Shown: piece after piece, positions 61,201-64,000 of the stretch
Numbering within the stretch: the stretch's first letter is position 1
Layout of the letters: the number at the start of each line of letters is the position of its first letter
Assembly: GCF_001625305.1 (NCBI RefSeq)
Contig: NW_017802379.1
Span: forward strand, 2,169,564-2,233,563
Direction: 5' to 3'
Source of the DNA: Branchiostoma belcheri
Lineage: Eukaryota > Chordata > Leptocardii > Amphioxiformes > Branchiostomatidae
DNA length: 64,000 nucleotides
Position numbers and translations under genes: made by a program
The notes under the pieces: model-generated
The model's database searches: none
Told to the model about the DNA's origin: nothing
The model's input: only the letters and a program-made list of their open reading frames with translations

Positions 61201-62914
61201 AGCTGTACTCCTGTCCACAAAGTTCAACATTTCTATCTCGTACAAAACTAGGGAACAAACATGAACAACTCATTAGTTACATAATACTGAATATAGACGT
61301 AACGTTACATGTGCAACCCTGGGAAACAACAGCCTAGGAGTGCCCTGTCTGGCAAACTGACGTCAGCAAAGATGCTGCCTTCCTTCAGGACTGAAGGTAC
61401 TGTAAATATTCATTTAGATCCAGATCCTATACTACAGAGAGTCAGAGACCCACCATTCTGAGCTTGTAACAGACGGATAAATCACTGGTGGACACACTGG
61501 TCATCACAAAAACAATGGATCTATCCAGTGTACTGGTACCCTGTGATCCCTACGTAGTACTTACCTGTGGCATTGCCAGGGATCCTAGGAGGGCAGCCAA
61601 ACTTGCCGTAGCCGTAGTTTGGCTGGACCAGGAACCGAGACCGCTCACCCTTTTTCATGCTGGAAATGGCAATCTCCATCCCTGGGACAACTGATCCTAT
61701 ACGGGAGGGAGCCAGTTGGTTTGGGTTTAATCATATCTTAAATGGCACAAGTAATCCTTTTATTTTTCATTTTCCTGAAATCAAAGAAAATGTGTAGGAG
61801 TCGGACTTAAGAAACAGGAAGTCAGGTGTGGCTTTCTTACCTGTTGCCAGTCTGAACCTGAGCTCTTCATTGCGAAGTCTACTGGAGTCAAACGGTTCAT
61901 CAGAGTACTCCAGGTAGCCGTTATAGTGAACTGTGGAGACAGGATACATGGATCAAATGTACACACCTTGCAGAGGTACAGATTTAGATAACATTAATTT
62001 GTACAACATATGCATGAAATACAATGTAATACAGTCCCCATCTGAAGGGTGTCTGGGGACTTGTACAATCCCAACCAGTTTTTCTGTGTGAGGCTCGAAC
62101 CCTTGCCCTCTGGATCCATGGAATTTCAACCATATAGCCAAGAAGCAGCGGGCTTACTTGTACCACAACTACATACAACAGTGAGAAGTTCAAACAACTG
62201 ACACTCACCCCTGACATAAGCTCCAGCAGGGACCACATCTCCCACTCCCTGCTTCAGAACCTTCTTCACTACGCCCCTGTCCCCGCCCGAAATGTCCTCC
62301 ATCTTTACTGCCAGACGCTCAAAGGGACTCTGGAGGATACAGGGACAACCAATGCCATGGGAACTTTAAAATACCATATAGTTGTTTTGTGGCATTATTA
62401 CTGTATTACTTACAGTCTAAGTAAATTATGAAGAGAAAAATGGAGTGCCTAAACTAGCTAAAAGTACTGTTAGGCCTAGGAAAAAAAATGTTGTGTTTCC
62501 GGTTACCCGACCGACCCTATGAAAAACCCCCCGACCCTAGCCTTTTTTGGGCCGACCAAAAATTTCGAGCGGCTAGCGGTCGGTTTTCAAAATTGGGGAT
62601 TTTATCCCCGATAAATGTGCTCGTCATTCCAATTTTCTTCGGTCGGGCGGCGTGGATCGAGCGCTAATTGCACGGATCGGGCCGCTATTCAATTCCATTT
62701 TGTCGGCACAATCCTGTGACGATGAATTGTCGATCTCGCCATGACGCCACAAAGAAAACGTTGTCATTGGTAGAAAATCTGACACCCCGCTGGCGTTTCA
62801 CAACAAAATTTTCATGTAAACAACTCCGACTGTCTTTGTTTACATCGCGAAAGCTCACCGATACAAAGTAAAACTCCCGCCGGCCGGCCGCGCCCGATCG
62901 CATGGTTGCGGCAT
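58262..62914 (-). CDS. FKBP6: FK506-binding protein 6
   Basis: Ten exons on the minus strand: 62859-62914 (candidate), 62209-62327, 61841-61930, 61565-61696, 61177-61247, 60879-60998, 60164-60361, 58889-58998, 58633-58706 and 58262-58332. Phases agree and total 1041 nt (346 aa); human FKBP6 has 327. The FKBP domain has PFERLAVKMEDISGGDRGV, VHYNGYLEYSDEPFDSS, VVPGMEIAISSMKKGE, PNYGYGKFGCPPRIP and LYEIEMLNF. The tryptophan floor of the PPIase pocket is replaced by Met, so isomerase activity is doubtful, as in other FKBP6 proteins. TPR motifs follow (KLYNNMALCNLKVGEY, CNRALEIDGGNVKALYRKGQ, ALCELSEFD). FKBP6 (fly Shutdown) is an Hsp90 co-chaperone needed for piRNA loading and meiosis. The first exon is inferred: good donor GTGAGC, right length, and frame closure only if the second of two tandem AG acceptors is used. 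Confidence 0.93.
59050..59402. mobile_element. CAGGG...CCCTG inverted-repeat element, copy 2 (FKBP6 intron 7)
   Basis: Begins CAGGGTTCGAAATTCATTTT and ends AGTATTTTGAGCCCTG. The interior is full of GGTGCAC/GTGCACC words like the copy at 7698-8058. CAGGG/CCCTG ends suggest a non-autonomous hAT element. No clear 8-bp flanking duplication is visible. Confidence 0.62.
62087..62148 (-). mobile_element. tRNA-derived SINE fragment (FKBP6 intron 2)
   Basis: The minus strand has A-box-like TGGCTATATGG and B-box-like GGGTTCGAGCC in tRNA spacing. No proper acceptor stem forms. Confidence 0.55.
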
Positions 62915-63130
62915 GGCGCTAAGTTTTCGGCAGCTCGACGGAAAAATAATCCATCCCCAGAAGAAATGTTACGCATGAAAATAACAACTACAACTTGTTT
63001 TCCTCGTTATATGAGTTTTTGAGGCCGTAAAATGTTTAAAACGGTTGAAATTTGCTCGAAAAAACGGCTCGAAAATTCACGGCGAGAAAGACAACATGGC
63101 CGACCTGTTTTCACAATAACAATGGTCAAA
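62460..63130. other. CpG-rich block around the FKBP6 5' end, possibly partly repeat
   Basis: From 62470 the sequence becomes rich in CG and in GACC/CGGTCGG words (CCGACCGACCCTATG, CCCCCCGACCCTAGCC), then carries ACATGGCCGAC at about 63093. The candidate FKBP6 first exon lies inside. The block may be the FKBP6 promoter; the GACC-rich part (62490-62600) looks like a dispersed repeat. Confidence 0.45.
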
Positions 63131-64000
63131 GGTCAAGATAGCATCCAAATGTATAGATACATGTAATAAGTACATATTACAGTGCTAAAACGATACTTTA
63201 AACGCATGAAAATATTTTTTCGGCTACAACTGAAATAAAAATTCAGTTATATTTTAGTACGGTTAATTTTCAAACATTACTGAGAAATTTTCCGAATTAA
63301 TTGGTTTCTTGTGTAATATTGTTGTTTCTATGTATGTGCGGTTGGATGCTGTCATTGTAAAGACCCTTTACATATTGGGAGAATCAGATGAGATATTAGA
63401 GATTATCACGCTTAGTACGGTGACCCGAGTGTCTCTCAAAAATTGTTTTTGAGTGGAGTTTATAAACATGATCACATTTTTATTTGTTCAGCTGTGTCAA
63501 TATGTGATTTGTTTGAGAAATAGGATTTGGTTTAGTTTTTAATATATTAATGTCAGTTAACATCTTTGGAATAAATTGCTCCAAGTTCCAGGTAGTAAAT
63601 ACATGTACATTTTGTATCATGTATTTTTCACTTGTTGAACTTGTGGAAGCACCGTTGGCCCCCGGTTAGGGGTCATCCGGGGAACCTATGTCCAATTTTT
63701 TCAAAATTAAGGGTAGAATTTTTTTGAACATGGGGATAATTAAGTACAGATCTTGAACCTTTCTACTGCCTTATACATCTGCAGTTGTACAGAAAATGTA
63801 GAACTGAAGTTGCAGGAAATGACCTCCGTTTGTGTTTGGAAAAGACAAAATGCAATAGCTTCCCCCCCCCCTCCAGACCTCCCCCCCGCCGCATTGGGTG
63901 CTTTGCACCCTCCTCCACCCTGCTCTGAATTTCTGGGGAGATCCCTGTCTGTGTAGTACAAACAGATCATACGTTCATTGTCCCGGCTTTGACTAAAAAA
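63131..64000. other. Intergenic, no gene recognised
   Basis: AT-rich to 63.8 kb, then a C-rich low-complexity patch at about 63860-63920. No coding signal. Confidence 0.5.

Noticed and set aside
1..64000. CRISPR arrays, prokaryotic operons, phage or viral genes
   Set aside because: The only tandem array (44 bp, 35.9-36.2 kb) has no spacers. All recognised genes are intron-bearing or typical animal families, and reverse transcriptase remnants are LINEs, not viral.

Overview
The window is animal nuclear DNA: multi-exon genes with GT-AG introns, CpG-rich promoters, truncated non-LTR retrotransposons, small inverted-repeat transposons and tRNA-derived SINE fragments. The gene set, intron sizes and repeat types point to an invertebrate deuterostome, most likely an amphioxus (Branchiostoma). 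That assignment is inference from gene content; no alignment was run.

Layout, left to right. Bases 1-3.4 kb hold a LINE remnant and a hairpin. An ABHD1/2/3/15-type alpha/beta hydrolase (+) lies at 3.5-4.8 kb. A TMEM134 orthologue (-, 7 exons, 197 aa) covers 8.1-10.8 kb. RANBP1 (-, 6 exons, 227 aa) covers 13.8-17.0 kb and is head-to-head with TRMT2A (+, about 19 exons) at 18.8-24.9 kb. The shared promoter carries a ZNF143/THAP11-like site and a YY1-like site, and a truncated LINE sits in the 5' UTR intron of TRMT2A. The same head-to-head pair exists at human 22q11.2. A two-exon gene of unknown function (+, 392 aa) lies at 27.6-29.0 kb. A 23-exon gene (+, 33.5-49.4 kb, 903 aa) encodes a MyTH4-FERM protein resembling the first tail tandem of myosin VII, with no motor. 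Its introns hold an antisense tRNA-Glu(CTC), a 44-bp tandem repeat, a 91-bp foldback element with 9-bp target duplication, an inverted-repeat element copy and a LINE 3' fragment. The last two exons of a probable R3H-domain gene (-) lie near 51.2-51.9 kb. An intronless class A GPCR (+, 53.7-55.0 kb) and an XK-related protein with an uninterrupted coding region (+, 56.7-57.9 kb) follow. FKBP6 (-, 10 exons, 346 aa) covers 58.3-62.9 kb.

The genes do not form one pathway. Linked themes are the RANBP1/TRMT2A promoter pair and the neighbouring 27.6-kb and 33.5-kb genes, which share an N-terminal charged helix. The gene models for TMEM134, RANBP1, the 27.6-kb gene, the MyTH4-FERM gene and FKBP6 were traced exon by exon, and each total coding length is divisible by three. 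The least expected gene is the motorless MyTH4-FERM protein. I found no sign of a prokaryote-style system, virus or CRISPR.
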